NCBI GenBank assembly: GCA_037074705.1
Contig: CM073596.1
Span: 28,246,001-28,310,000, forward strand
DNA from: Zhengitettix transpicula
Taxonomy: Eukaryota > Arthropoda > Insecta > Orthoptera > Tetrigidae
Length of the DNA stretch: 64,000 bases
Direction of reading: 5' to 3'
Made by a program: the position numbers and the translations under genes. The notes below the pieces were generated by a model that saw nothing but the letters and a program-made list of their open reading frames with translations, ran no database searches and was not told where the DNA came from. Numbering within the stretch: position 1 is the first letter of the stretch; the number at the start of each line of letters is the position of its first letter. Positions 43,602 through 55,143 of the stretch are shown in pieces.

Positions 43602-44094
43602 GGAGACTAAAATATCTTCGCCCCTAATTGAAATATTATTTGTCCGATCTGATTCCCCCCTGCCCCCTCCCTGCAGTCCTGCAGTTGCTCACTTATTATG
43701 TAGAGGCACTACCGGCTCTACGATAATGCAAGAACGCGTGCAGCGTTGATTATTAACGAAGCTACTCCATAAAGTTCTCATGTGAGTGTAATTTTCCTCT
43801 TGAAATAATTGGAGTGAAGGTGAAGAGAGATTAAATTATTCAGAATATGGTCATATACAGACAGAGCGGTTCAAGTGTACTCCAGTCCACTTGAAAAGTC
43901 AGACGAGACGTTGTGCACCCCAGTATTAATATTTAACAGTCGTGTTTGTTTATGATCATATTTTCAATAATTTAATTTTCAACTAAGCAGACGTAAAATT
44001 CCACGGAAAGACTGAGCCAATATTTTCAAGGGGCGGAACAAAGCTGCAGACGGATCAAGGTTAGCAAATCATATTACCACTACCAATTGATGCT
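43602..44094. other. Non-coding stretch, nothing recognised
   Basis: No supported feature. Confidence 0.4.
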
Positions 44095-44505
44095 GGTTTC
44101 CTCCTCGGCCTGTTTTCAGAGGTGTATGTTCCGGGGTCGCAGACCTTGGGCATAAGGTAAGAGTTGTCCGCTATTCGTATTGGAATAGTCGGCCAGCTGC
44201 CTCCTAAACAGGTCATACGGCGAGGGGAAAGCTACGACCCCACAGAAAACCCCTCTACCGTCATCGGAAGGACGTGGGACAAGTACCAAATGCCCGACCC
44301 ACCTGTTGCAGGTTTTTCTAGAGGTTTCCCTGCATCACTTTCAGGCGAATTGCCGGGTAGGATCCTTAAATCGTAACCCGGGGGCCTAAGTTAACCTTTG
44401 GCTACCTTCCTCCACGCTTCATCATCCCCCCTTTCCTACGCTATAAGAGGGGAGTTGCCACTATGTGGATTACCCTATACATAGCCTGTCTCCACCTAAA
44501 AAAAT
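44095..44505 (+). repeat. A-tailed hairpin repeat (5' truncated)
   Basis: Starts at CCTCCTCGGCCTGTTTTCAG and ends CCTGTCTCCACCT followed by an A-rich tail (AAAAAAATAATAATAAAAAT). Confidence 0.82.
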
Positions 44506-45030
44506 AATAATAAAAATACTGTTTTCCCATATTTCTTGTTACGGATTAAACCATAAACTCTATATTTATTAAATGCATGGCTGAAGCATCAATTACAAAT
44601 TATTAAAAAATCACCAATTATTTTTATTGTAATTTTAATTATTAAATTATGTGAAAATTTAAGTTCATTTTATATTATTTTAGTAGAAAAAGATTATGGA
44701 AAAAGAGAATAAGAGAATGAAGTTGAGACAGGGGAAGGGGTAACCGACCTGGAAATTCAAGTCTAGTTTTTTTGTCGATAATTTTGGTCGCTTTCTTAAA
44801 TAACTATGGATTGAACTAGTTGACGATAATCTTCAAATATATTTTATTAAGACAAGCGTTGATCTTCGGACAACAGTCGAAAAGGAGGCTGGATTGGATC
44901 TGCTGAACATGTTTTACGGACCTTGACTTCAGAAAAAAAAAATCTACCTTAAATGCCACGCAACCAAATGTTTTTAATATTCTCACGCATGACATTTACC
45001 TGCGGAACATCTTCATCAGAATCCGTATCG
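44506..45030. other. AT-rich non-coding stretch
   Basis: No supported feature. Confidence 0.4.
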
Positions 45031-45335
45031 GATGACTGTGAACAGAGGAAAAGCTCGACAGAGATTTCCTCCCCCCCAGCAGCACAAAGGGCGCTCACGG
45101 CGGCGTAATATAGAGATTTCACTTATCCCCGGCACCAGGCGAGCAGGCAATAACTGTTATTACGGGTGCCGCCCCTCTTGTGATCGATTCTGGATGCTCA
45201 CGTCTCTCTGAGTTTTAACACCTTCCACCCCGTCCACGCTCCGCACAGCGCGCTCGTAAACGACAATATCTTTACACATTTGCGTGTATCAGCCCCCTAC
45301 TAACACGCCTCTTATCGACACAAGCGATGTTGAAC
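45031..45335. promoter_or_regulatory. GC-rich single-copy island
   Basis: GC-rich stretch without repeat match, long frame or known domain; it contains AATAACTGTTATT (an inverted repeat near 45151) and a CGATCGATT-like block near 45183. Function unknown; a regulatory role is a guess from composition. Confidence 0.25.
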
Positions 45336-45552
45336 GGATACTAGGCAGGTTCTCAATATGTAACACGAGCCTTTTACAATCCAGAGGAACATAGCTGTGT
45401 GGAAACAACTACGAGTATAATCCAATTCTAATTCAAGTCGTAAACAGATGGAATGTAATTTGTGGTTCTGTCCTAGTAGGTTGCTGTGCTTTTAATTTAA
45501 CTCCACTTTCACTTAAGCTACATGAAAAACATAAAATATAATATTTGGAAGA
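45336..45552. other. Non-coding stretch
   Basis: Nothing recognised. Confidence 0.4.
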
Positions 45553-45857
45553 TTGGAACAGTCGGCCAACTGCCTCCTAAACTGGTCGAGGAACTGATAA
45601 TGCTGCGTCACCACAGAAAACCCTTCTACCGCCATCGGAAGGGCGTAGAACAAGTACCCAATGACTAGGGTTTGTCCTGCATCACTTTTAGGCGAATTCC
45701 GGGTAGGATCCTTAAACTTTAGCCCGGGGGTCCTAGTTAACCCTTGGCTACCTTCTTCTACCCTTCCACATCCCCTCTTTCAAATCCAATGCTATTAAAA
45801 GGGAGTGCCATCATGTCGATTAACATCATGTAGCCTGTTACCTTTTATTTTAAAAAA
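45553..45857 (+). repeat. A-tailed hairpin repeat (5' truncated, small deletions)
   Basis: From GATTGGAACAGTCGGCCAAC to CATGTAGCCTGTTACCTTTT, tail A-rich (TTTTATTTTAAAAAA). The GACCTACCTGATGCAGG block is deleted. Confidence 0.8.
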
Positions 45858-45879
45858 GCCTACAAATTAGACGAGAAGC

Positions 45880-46095
45880 CTGCGAGGCCTGTTTTTAGAG
45901 GTGTATGTTCCTGGGTCGCAGACCTTGGGCATACGGTAAGAGTTGTTCCCATTGGAACAGTCGGCCAGCTGCCTCCTAAACTGGTCATGCACAGAGAAGG
46001 GAATACTGTGTCGTTACCCCTTTCCAATCCCTTCGTATGCTATTAAGCGGGAGTTGCCACCACCTTCATGTAGCCTGTTACTCTAAAAAAAACCC
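45880..46095 (+). repeat. A-tailed hairpin repeat, internally deleted
   Basis: GCCTGCGAGGCCTGTTTTTA joins the 5' hairpin start directly to the body; a second deletion joins GAATACTGTGTCG to the CCCCTTTCCAATCCC block. It ends CCTGTTACTCT plus A8 and sits head-to-tail with the previous copy. Confidence 0.78.
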
Positions 46096-47029
46096 TAAAA
46101 CTAATTAACATAGATAAATTATGTTATAGAGTGATAAATACGGGTAAAATAATTAAGTGTTACAATACTAAGACTTTCATTCGTGTATACAGACTTATTA
46201 TCATTTGGGAAATAGTAGCAGTTAACAGAAAAATTCTTTCCAAATAGTTGCAACAATTTTTAAATGATACGACCATGGATTGTCGTAAAACTTTATTCTG
46301 TAATTTGATGCTTCTTGATCAGTAACTTTGAGAATCCACTGTCAACGAGTAAAGGAAATATAAGTAATGTGCTGTGAGTTTAAATTTCAGGCAACAATGT
46401 AGGAAAAAATAACACGTCGTCATGCTAAGAATTTGTTTCAGTTTGAATTTTAATACTAAATATTCTTGAACAGTAATATCTAAAGCATGTTTTTCTGTTG
46501 TGTATTTAATCACCAATCTTTCACATATCCCATCGTGCAGCTTACAGCGCTACAAATTTCCTCTGAAAATTCAAAGAATGTTGTGTACAGCTTAATAAAT
46601 ATCTTACGTAGCAAGTTCCATCGTGGATTAATCATTACTGCGAAACGTTCTTCTGAGCGCGGAGAAACGGGACATTTCTCAGACAGTTTCCGTGGGACAA
46701 TCTTACGCTTGAAGGTAGATTATTAACGTGGGGTGTGAATAATTTCTGCTGTGCGAATTGACAGTCAATCTGTTTCTACTACACTACACAGGAGATTACC
46801 CGCCTGTATGCAATGTTAATCGAGTTGCTCAACTACTGGCGCTTTACTTCTAACTTGTCGCATACCCAATTACCTTAATAATTCAGGCACTTCTACATGT
46901 CGTTCGATCACTGCCATGTCCGAGAGGATAGCTTATTAAAGGCCAAAATATTATTTTATTAAACAGTAATTTTTTAAGTAAAATATGAATGGACAAAATC
47001 ACCAAATAATGGTGAAAACAAAATTAACA
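46096..47029. other. AT-rich non-coding stretch
   Basis: No supported feature. Confidence 0.4.
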
Positions 47030-47726
47030 TTTGTATAATAAAAAAGGATGTATGTTTGTTTGTATTTACGTTAATCTCTATACAAATTTTAATGCGTGGA
47101 TGAAATGGAACAAAAATTTGTATTCAAAACACGAGAAACGGTACTGTTGCGGGTGAGAAACCCCGGGAATAAAGGTGGAAAGAATTGTAGTTGAAATATT
47201 TTTACGAAGTTGCCCATATGAGATAATGTTATAATTTAGTGTTAAATTGCTGCGTGCCGAGAGACCGTGACGTCACATCATACATCGGCGCGTGAGACAA
47301 ACGAGACATTGATGCGTCATAATATAGTTCCTTTTTTCGTAATGAAATAAAGCAGAAATATTTTGATTGAGTAAAAAGGATAATTACCCAGCAATATTCC
47401 ATCGATTGTAATAAAAAACAATATGAAATTATTTACTATCCTTGCGGAAAATGTAAGTTACTTTACGTGGTATATTAACTGAGTTCAATATGGCGACTAT
47501 TTGTTTACACTGTGAATCTAGCTAAGGATTTTCTCATTTTAATCTTTTGTAATGTCTGAATCCTACAATACTCAAGGAGTATATTTAAGTATTATATTCG
47601 TAAAGAAATTCGAAGCAATGTTTGTTGGTAATGATGCAATAAAATACTATGTATTTTATAGCTGTTCAATTAATGCACTACCAGTCGAAGAATGAACGGA
47701 ACTAGGAACAGTTAGATTTAGGTTAA
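47030..47726 (+). mobile_element. Helitron-like element, 3' truncated (long subfamily)
   Basis: Starts TTTGTATAATAAAAAAGGAT and follows the long subfamily, including its extra internal block, to AGATTTAGGTTAAA at 47726, where another repeat begins. The CTAG end is missing. Confidence 0.7.
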
Positions 47727-47850
47727 AATAACTGAAGAAGACACAAAAATGTATCGAAACTTCATCATAATATAAATAAAAAATAAAATGTGTCTGTATA
47801 AGGTAATCAATTGTTTTAATTCCAAACAGACGTTAGTTAATACTTTTGAA
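47727..47850 (+). repeat. Fragment of the 17.1-17.7 kb inverted-repeat family with hammerhead-like motif
   Basis: ACTGAAGAAGACACAAAAAT then GTATCGAAACTTCATCATAA matches the arm of the 17 kb element. The hairpin is GACAC/GTATC with one mismatch. It probably interrupted or joined the Helitron-like copy at 47726. Confidence 0.6.
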
Positions 47851-47883
47851 AATAAATATTTAATAAATTTTATTTTAAGTTGC

Positions 47884-47935
47884 AACGTAGTGGTCAGCGT
47901 CACAGAGGTCCTGGATTAGAATCCCGGCATGGGAA
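47884..47935 (+). repeat. Possible tRNA-derived SINE remnant
   Basis: GTAGTGGTCAGCGTCACAGA followed closely by GGATTAGAATCCCGGC resembles the A-box and B-box parts of arthropod tRNA-derived SINEs, with mismatches and shortened spacing. Confidence 0.3.
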
Positions 47936-49350
47936 TGAATATGACCAACTGAAAAAACTCAAAAAAAATCCAAAATGTCTCTCAAGATGACGGACGGCAG
48001 TTTGATATCGTGTAAATAATTATCACAGCTCTGTATAACAACGTAAAAATATTTACGTAACACTTTTCTTGCGAAAAGCGAATAAAGTAAGATTTGACAG
48101 GCAGAAATTTAGATTGATGAATGAGAACGGGACGTAAGGATATACGATTATAAACAATGTAAAGACAAATAATTTTATTTATATCGACAAAAAAAAGTCT
48201 GCCATCGAGAGAAAGCCGTAGAAGAATATTTCCTCGACACATTTTTGAGTATGACACAGCGCAACTTGCTCAATGAATTTCCGAATAAAGCTTTCACAAG
48301 CATAAATCAATTGATTACTGCTACAACCTGTCGTACCTAAATTAAACCGTGCCTTTTTAAAGAGTGAATCGATTAAGAGGAATTTTTTCATTGAGCGGAG
48401 TCAGTGATTTGCCTGTAGTTTCACGAAGGTGGTTAGCCTCCAAGGACGCCCAGGTTTTCCTGCATGCCTATCTCTTATGGTCTGGGAAGGGAAGGCCCGG
48501 TGATTCCAGCAGCTTCTACATTAATCTGCCAAGCATGCCCAACTTGTCTTCGCCACACACAGAGGCCTTCTGGATATCGTGGTCGATTCGGGGGTATTTG
48601 TGTGAAACATGAAGTAACTCTTGTCGCGTCAAGCTTCCACGTACAAATACACATTCGAAGTAAATACGAACAAGATGAAATTAATCAGTAATTATGGACG
48701 TGTTCAAGAAAAAGAGGACCTGGCCTTATAAGAATGTTTCCAATTACAGAGAGGAAAACCCCGGTAAACTCACAAATGAAGATTTATCAACTTCTAACGA
48801 CAATTGAATTATGAAATAGAAAACTATCACGACGTGGGTATAAACAATTCTTTTATTTTATATATTATACTAAGGAATTCAAAGGCAGGTAGATAATTGA
48901 AAGCCGAAGAGGCACAGGAAAAGTAAACTGGACAAATAAGGAAAAAAATTAAGTGGAATTAAGATGTTTAGATGGAAAGAGATCCAAATTATACTTCGGA
49001 GAAGAACGAAGAGAATCGAAAAAAAAATTGGTGAAGCCGCTACTTGATGTTGTTTAAGGATAAATAAATATAAAAGTATGTATAGGACCTTGAAAAATGA
49101 CTAAGAATATCGACGATTCTGCAGGAAAGAAGAAAATATTACATTTTTTTAAAAAGAGGACGTTGCAAACCGAATTTAATGGACGATCAATAACAATGGA
49201 AGAAGATAATAGCAGACTAGTATAATATAATATAAATAATTGTTTCATAAATACCGGTTCATTATATTTTATCAGCGCGTAGAAAATTTGGATTTATACA
49301 ATATAAAATCTAAAGTTATTTAACAATTTGATAGACGAAAGGCAGACTAA
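47936..49350. other. Non-coding stretch, nothing recognised
   Basis: No recognised gene; several short open frames at 48.2-48.7 kb without domains. Confidence 0.4.
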
Positions 49351-49626
49351 ACGGAAATCAAAGGCTTTATAGGTCCCTCTTCAGCAAACATATACAAATT
49401 TTTCAACAGGTCGACGCAGCATTTAAACCCCTATTTTAAGCAGTTAAATTTGTTAAAGTTTCTCAAAGAACAGTCCAGAATTTGTTTTAATACAGATAAC
49501 CTCGAAAAATTGTGGAACAAACCAAATTCTACAATGGAGAGGTCTCCATTTTTAAATTCAGTAGAAAGAATACGTGAAATTGAGAATGAAACAAATATTA
49601 AAACGCATGCCACAGTTTTAGAGTAA
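49351..49626 (+). other. Open frame of 91 codons without start, unknown
   Basis: The frame is open from 49351 to a TAA at 49626. Near its start CCCTCTTCAG (ending 49384) is a fair splice acceptor. The product is of ordinary protein composition (for example NLEKLWNKPNSTMERSPFLN) but matches no family I know. Exon of an unknown gene, remnant or chance cannot be told apart here. Confidence 0.2.
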
Positions 49627-51000
49627 CAGTGTTGTATAGATTTAAGTACTTTCTTTCCTTTACATTTACAAAACACAAAATGTTCCATTAATAATTAATT
49701 TATCGTTTTAATTATAGGTTACACACTTAGCCAGACATATTTAGTTATTTGTCAAAATATTAGCATGATTTTTGGTTAATAACCCTGATCCCAGCAAAAT
49801 TCTTCGCTAGTTTTTCTTAAACATTTATCACAAATCAAAATTATTTGTAAGGTAAATATATATATTGGAGATTACCAATGAGTAATTTAAGTTTTAATAT
49901 ATAATTAAATTAATTATATTTATATAATTATAATTATATAATTTTATTATATTATATATATTGGTGGAGTGGCTTCACTGAAAGAATCGCCCACAAGCCT
50001 CTGTGTGTAAAATATATTTAATATTTCATACAATGTACTTACTGTCCTAATGGACAGATTTGAATATAAAATGGAGTTAATTTTTTTTCTTTAATATTAT
50101 TGTCGGTAAAATTATTGAGGCCAGAGCATTTTTTGGCGCAAGATTGCAGAGACTGTAAAGGTTGCTACGCGGTTATTATCTGAAAAGCGTATGTAAGACG
50201 CTCATAACTTTGACGGAAACATGGAGAGTGTGTGTTGGAGCCTGACCAGGGGTGGTCATGGCGAAAGTGTGTGTTGGTCATGTAATACGAGTGTGCTTGG
50301 GAGTGCAAACGGTAATGCTTTAAAACTTTTCTTGAGACTTCAACCAATCTAAATAAATAGGACGAAGTAAAGTTTGTGATCAGTTGTTGGAAAGGCGCCG
50401 GAATTTTGTGAAGTGAAACGATATTACAATCAGTGATTTTGCCTGTTAATTAAATATTTTCTTTAAAATAAAATTATGGTGGAGTGCTCAATACGGTTCC
50501 AGAGCAGCGTTAAATAAAATGGTATTTAGAAACATTATTTTGTAAACCGTTATGATTGGTCTAGATTTGTCTAGTTTTTTTGTTGTTGTTAGATTCCTTT
50601 CTACAACTTTGTTATCGTAAATTAAATTTTTGTTTTCTTTTGCAACTTTTGGTGGCAATTGCAAATAACTACCATTGTTCGAGGCCCAGTAAGCGGCTCT
50701 GAGAATATGAGTATCATTAAAGGTGGGGTAAATTTGTTAAAAACATCAAAATGCACAAGATTTAAAGTAAATCGAAATTGTGATGAAATAATCTTTTGTT
50801 GTCTCTTTAAAAATAATTTTGTTTAAATTCAATGTAAAAACCTGTTAAGTTTATTCCTTATAAAAAATTCGTATACTACATAATTTGGCCACAACGTGTT
50901 GGTTTTATTTACCTTTGTTTAAATTGAATATTACATAATTTTGCTGCAACGTGGTTTAATTATTATTATTATGTGTTTAAAGTAAATACCACAATATATA
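49627..51000. other. AT-rich non-coding stretch
   Basis: 49880-49965 is almost pure A/T with short palindromes. No gene recognised. Confidence 0.4.
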
Positions 51001-52243
51001 TATTGTAATATACAATAAGGAGTGGCTTTTAAATGAAAAATTATTCAAATTTACAAACAAACAAATTTATTAGCAATAAATTCAAACACAATTACACAAT
51101 TTAAAAATATCTCAGGGTCTCTACTGGGTTTGATAATGGCGAATCATTTTATTTCTCAACTTAAACACAAATTCCAATTTAAAAGAGAAAAGATTTTCTC
51201 GTCAATTAACTATGACTAAATTTACGTGTCAACGAAAGTAAATTAAAAAGATGGATTCTAATTAACAAATTTTAATCAAAAGACGAAAACGAAATCTGAC
51301 GTCTATCTTTTAATCAGGTTTAAATAATTAGTTGTGTTATATTGTTACTCACGGCAGCATTCCAGGACACCTTGTACTTGACGAAACACTTTGACGGGTT
51401 TTCGCACAGCTTCTAAAAACTCACAGATTCTAAAATTAATATTTTTAGATAAAAAATCAGGAACCACGATAATCTTCCTTTCGTCTCTCTCTCGCTTGAC
51501 TTCTGCTCAACTATGTTCTTTTAAAAAGTAAATTAAAGTTAAGTAGAAACAGTGGGCAGTCAGACACGACAGAAATTGGTCGAGTTGAAATAAACAAGAC
51601 AATTTCAAATATTCAAAGGAAATTTGCAGAGAAACATCGAGAATTACCAATCAACAGTTTTGATTGGTCCCTGAACATTCACTTGAGCAGAACTACGAAA
51701 CCTGCTAAACCCAAACAGTTTTTGGTGCACATAGCCGAGCAGAAGTCAATCGAGAGAGACGAAAGGAAGATTATCCTGGTTCCTGATTTTTTATCTAAAA
51801 ATATTAATTTTATAATCTGTGAGTTTTTAGAAGCTGTGCAAAAAGCCGCCATAGTGTTTCGTCATGTACAAGGTATCCTGGAATGCTACCGTGAGTAACA
51901 ATATAACACAACTAATTATTTAAACCTGATTAAAAGATAGACGTCAAATTTCGTTTTCTTCTTTTGAGTAAAATTTGTTAATTAGAATCCATGTTTTTAG
52001 TTTAATTTCGTTGACAAGTAAATTGCGTCATCGTAAATTGACGAGAAAATCTTTTCTCTTTTAAATTGGAATTTGTGTTTAAGTTGAGAATTAAAATGAT
52101 TCGCCATTATCAAACCCAGTAGAGACCCTGAGATATTTTTTAAGTTGTGTAATTGTGTTTAAATTTATTGCTAATAAATTTGTTTGTTTGTAATTTGAAT
52201 AATTTTTCATTTAAAAGTCCATCTTTTTTAATTATTACAATAC
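51001..52243. mobile_element. Large palindrome: inverted arms of about 515 bp with a 210-bp spacer
   Basis: Left arm 51001-51517 and right arm 51728-52243 are inverted copies, with matches such as ATATCTCAGGGTCTCTACTG left against CAGTAGAGACCCTGAGATAT right and both outer ends at TATTGTAAT/ATTACAATA. The spacer 51518-51727 is unrelated to the arms. A 71-codon frame (51683-51898) runs from the spacer into the right arm with no known domain. It could be a foldback-type DNA element or two LTR-like sequences in opposite orientation; part of the arm recurs at 23380-23515. No transposase and no clear target duplication. Confidence 0.75.
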
Positions 52244-53604
52244 ATACATATATATAGGTTTAACTCTGAAAGATCCATAATTTGGCGTATCTTTGATATT
52301 AATGTAATGCAATTTATTTTTCTTAATATTGAAATAATTAATTAATTCTCATGTTCTGCGACTATGCGACTATCGTTGGTTTGTATGGGATTGAAGGAAA
52401 TAAATATTTATTTATAAAAACCAAACACGTAAGTACTGCGGATCGTCGCTGGAATTTATCTTGGCTAGTTTCATTGCCTTTCCGATCGTCGTGTGGATGA
52501 AGCAAGTGAATGGATCGTGAGTGTGGGACTGGTTGGTATGTTGGGTTCAAGTACCTCGCCGTTAACCTTGGAAAAGGCTCGCGTCCTTCGGCCGTATTTA
52601 CATGCTGTAACGTTACACGGCTCTGTATGGGTTACCGCAAGTGGTAAGGTGTAAATGTCGCCAATAATTGCGGCTGTCATCCTTGGTCTTTCTCGACATT
52701 AGTTTATTCATTTTTCAGTACTGGGCTTTGAATAACTGTAAAGGAATGGTCGAAGAACAGCTGAAAACAATCAATTTCCATTTTCCGGACCGTACAATTC
52801 CATCTCATGACCTGTCAGTTGACAAACGACCTGAATAACAGTGTTATAACCAAATTACACTAAGCTATATGAATGAGCTAGGTTCAAATATTATTAAAGA
52901 GTAGCACTTCAACACCTGACACTGTAATCTTTATTAAGCCGTTCTACCACGTTGAACCAGGAACCGCATAATGAGTTTCGTTGTATTCGGCGTCTTATCT
53001 GTTTCGCTAACATTAGTTTCCCACTTGTATCAGATTGAATGGAGATATATCGATAAAGATGTGAATGTAGAGGAAGCACGTTGGTGGCTCTGCCCCCCCT
53101 TGCCCAAAGAAGCCAGCTGGAGTCAGATTACCTAACGCCTGCTGTAGCCAGCGATGCGAGTTGACAATGGAGAAGCCCGGCTCCATTTACATGCGGATTA
53201 CACATGCCCCACCCACTCAGCTGCGATCAAACAGCGTCTACCTTATTAAAATCTCCAGCCACAAATACCAGATAATTCGTTGTTGCTTCCTGGATTCACG
53301 TTCCGTCGAGACAAAGAGTGTTTAGTTTTATGACTGGTTTGAAAAGATGTTTTCACCAGATCTGTGATAGACCGCCAAGTAATTTTAATCATGTTTCAAG
53401 AAGAACAATAAATAATATTCAGCACTGTAATATAAAAAATTTAAATACATATCACTTATCCAAGAAAATTATTTTCAAGTATTTACTTAATTAAATACAA
53501 ACGTTTGACAATTTCCACATCCTGGATCAATAAAGGATTTAACTGTCTGAAATACAAAAACGTATAATAGTGGCTGCAACACTATACAATTTAAATTAAT
53601 TAAG
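52244..53604. other. Non-coding stretch with a GC-richer part
   Basis: 52390-52690 is richer in GC and has overlapping open frames on the minus strand (69 and 62 codons) with no domain I can name. 53060-53330 is also GC-richer. Nothing supported. Confidence 0.35.
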
Positions 53605-53835
53605 TACGACACTAACAACACTGAGATTGTCAGTACCAATACAGTTGATCCAGAAAACTATTTATTCGACGCTAATATCAGCCGTTTTGTGCCACACTCG
53701 TCCGACGCCACACCACAAGAGATGCCAATTGTGTCAGACCCCACATAGTTTGTTCCCTGGTCGTAAGGAACACGTGTTCATTGAAATTGCTCCACACGTT
53801 TAAGTTCGTATGCAGAACATGCACCATTAAAGCTT
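53605..53835 (+). repeat. Direct repeat of about 230 bp, left member
   Basis: Matches 54920-55143 at about 85-90%. Shared blocks include CCAATACAGTTGATCC, AAACTATTTATTCGACG and CGTATGCAGAACATGCA. In one frame both copies read (Y)xTxNxxxIVxTNTVDPENYLFD, then N-I-S/T-R-F; this copy stops at SDPT. The origin is unknown. Confidence 0.75.
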
Positions 53836-53887
53836 AAAATTTACAGACAGATTCAATATTTTTATTGTAAAATAAATATTTTTTCAG

Positions 53888-54105
53888 GGTCATAGAGATT
53901 GATAGTGTTTCTACGGATGTTTTCTGTGTATGATTTCAACCCCCGTGTCCATCGGAAGGGAGAACCCTTAGAGATGGGGGTGCATGTCCGTTACAACCAA
54001 ATAACGGGAGTTAAATCAGAGCTTATGGATGTCGCTTTAATTATGATATTCAACTTGCCGTTTAACCCCAAGAGGCGGCTGTGGATGCTGATAGTATCCG
54101 AATAA
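53888..54105 (+). pseudogene. Possible degraded exon of a Cys-loop ligand-gated channel
   Basis: After a TTTTTTCAG acceptor-like site (ending 53887) one frame reads YDFNPRVHRKGEPLEMGVHV, later ITGVKSELMD and a F...F....RRL spacing. This follows the loop of insect GABA- or glutamate-gated chloride channel subunits (YDxxxRPxxxGxPxxVGV, then SIS.VSE..MD, then F.FRQ.W.D.RL). The invariant FRQ and W are lost, a stop lies just after the acceptor, and no neighbouring exons are seen. If real it is a relic; chance similarity is possible. Confidence 0.3.
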
Positions 54106-54919
54106 AAAACTGATTTTAAAAAGGATAAAAAAGGAAAATTCATGTAAGTTGTTTATAAAGCTTAAGATTTACAAACAGATTTTTTTTATTGGAAAAAGTA
54201 TTTAACGCCTATTGAAAATCAGCGTGCCAATATTATTGACTGGGCACGTCTATAAATTATTGAAGTAGATTAAACTGGCTCAAACAACAATATTTTTATT
54301 CAGATTTTTCTTATAATGTGGCAGCATCACATGGTATGATCTTATTAAAGATAGAACAGTTGTATAATTAGTTTTGTTAAAATGGTATCTCAAGAGGTTT
54401 TATTAAATAAAACTTTTAAATTTATATTCTATTTTTAAGTCAGTTATTAATTGGCTTCATCATATATTATGATGTTGGCAACGAAAAAAGTATTATTTAG
54501 AAGCTTTTCTTTGCTTTAATATAACATAAAATATTTTGTAATAAGTCTTAAATATTTTACCGGTACAATAAGGAAAGCCGAAAAATATTCCCGATTCAAA
54601 AAGAGAGTAAAATATACGTCTGGTATTTTAAAAGACGATAAATATATTTCCCATTTCTTATGGGAATCAAAAAGACTCCAGTAACTTTAATGATTACTCC
54701 CACTACCTTTAAGGAATTGCAAATACCACTTGTTCCTTAACGTACTAAAAAATATTCCCGGTGTGTTAAAGAAGTCAATGATTATCCCAATAACTTAATT
54801 CGTAGAGTAAAAAATACTCTCAGCACTACAAGGGTACCTTAAAGTAGTTACAATGCCTTGAGACATTGACTCATACTGGTAGGGGCTGAACTTAAACTTA
54901 ACCGGCATGGTTAATGTAA

Positions 54920-55143
54920 CATATACACTGACAACAATGGGATTGTCACTACCAATACAGTTGATCCCGAAAACTATTTATTCGACGTTAATATCACACG
55001 TTTTGAGCCACACTCGTCCAACCCCACACCCAAAGAGATGCTAATTGTGTTAGACCCCACAGAGTTTGTTCTCTGGTCGTAAGGAACAGTTGTAAGTTGA
55101 AATTTCTCCACACGTTTAAATTCGTATGCAGAACATGCACACC
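54920..55143 (+). repeat. Direct repeat of about 230 bp, right member
   Basis: Partner of 53605-53835. Its frame stays open for about 56 codons, through DPENYLFDVNITRF and PKEMLIVLDPTEFVLWS, to a TAA. No known domain. Confidence 0.75.
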
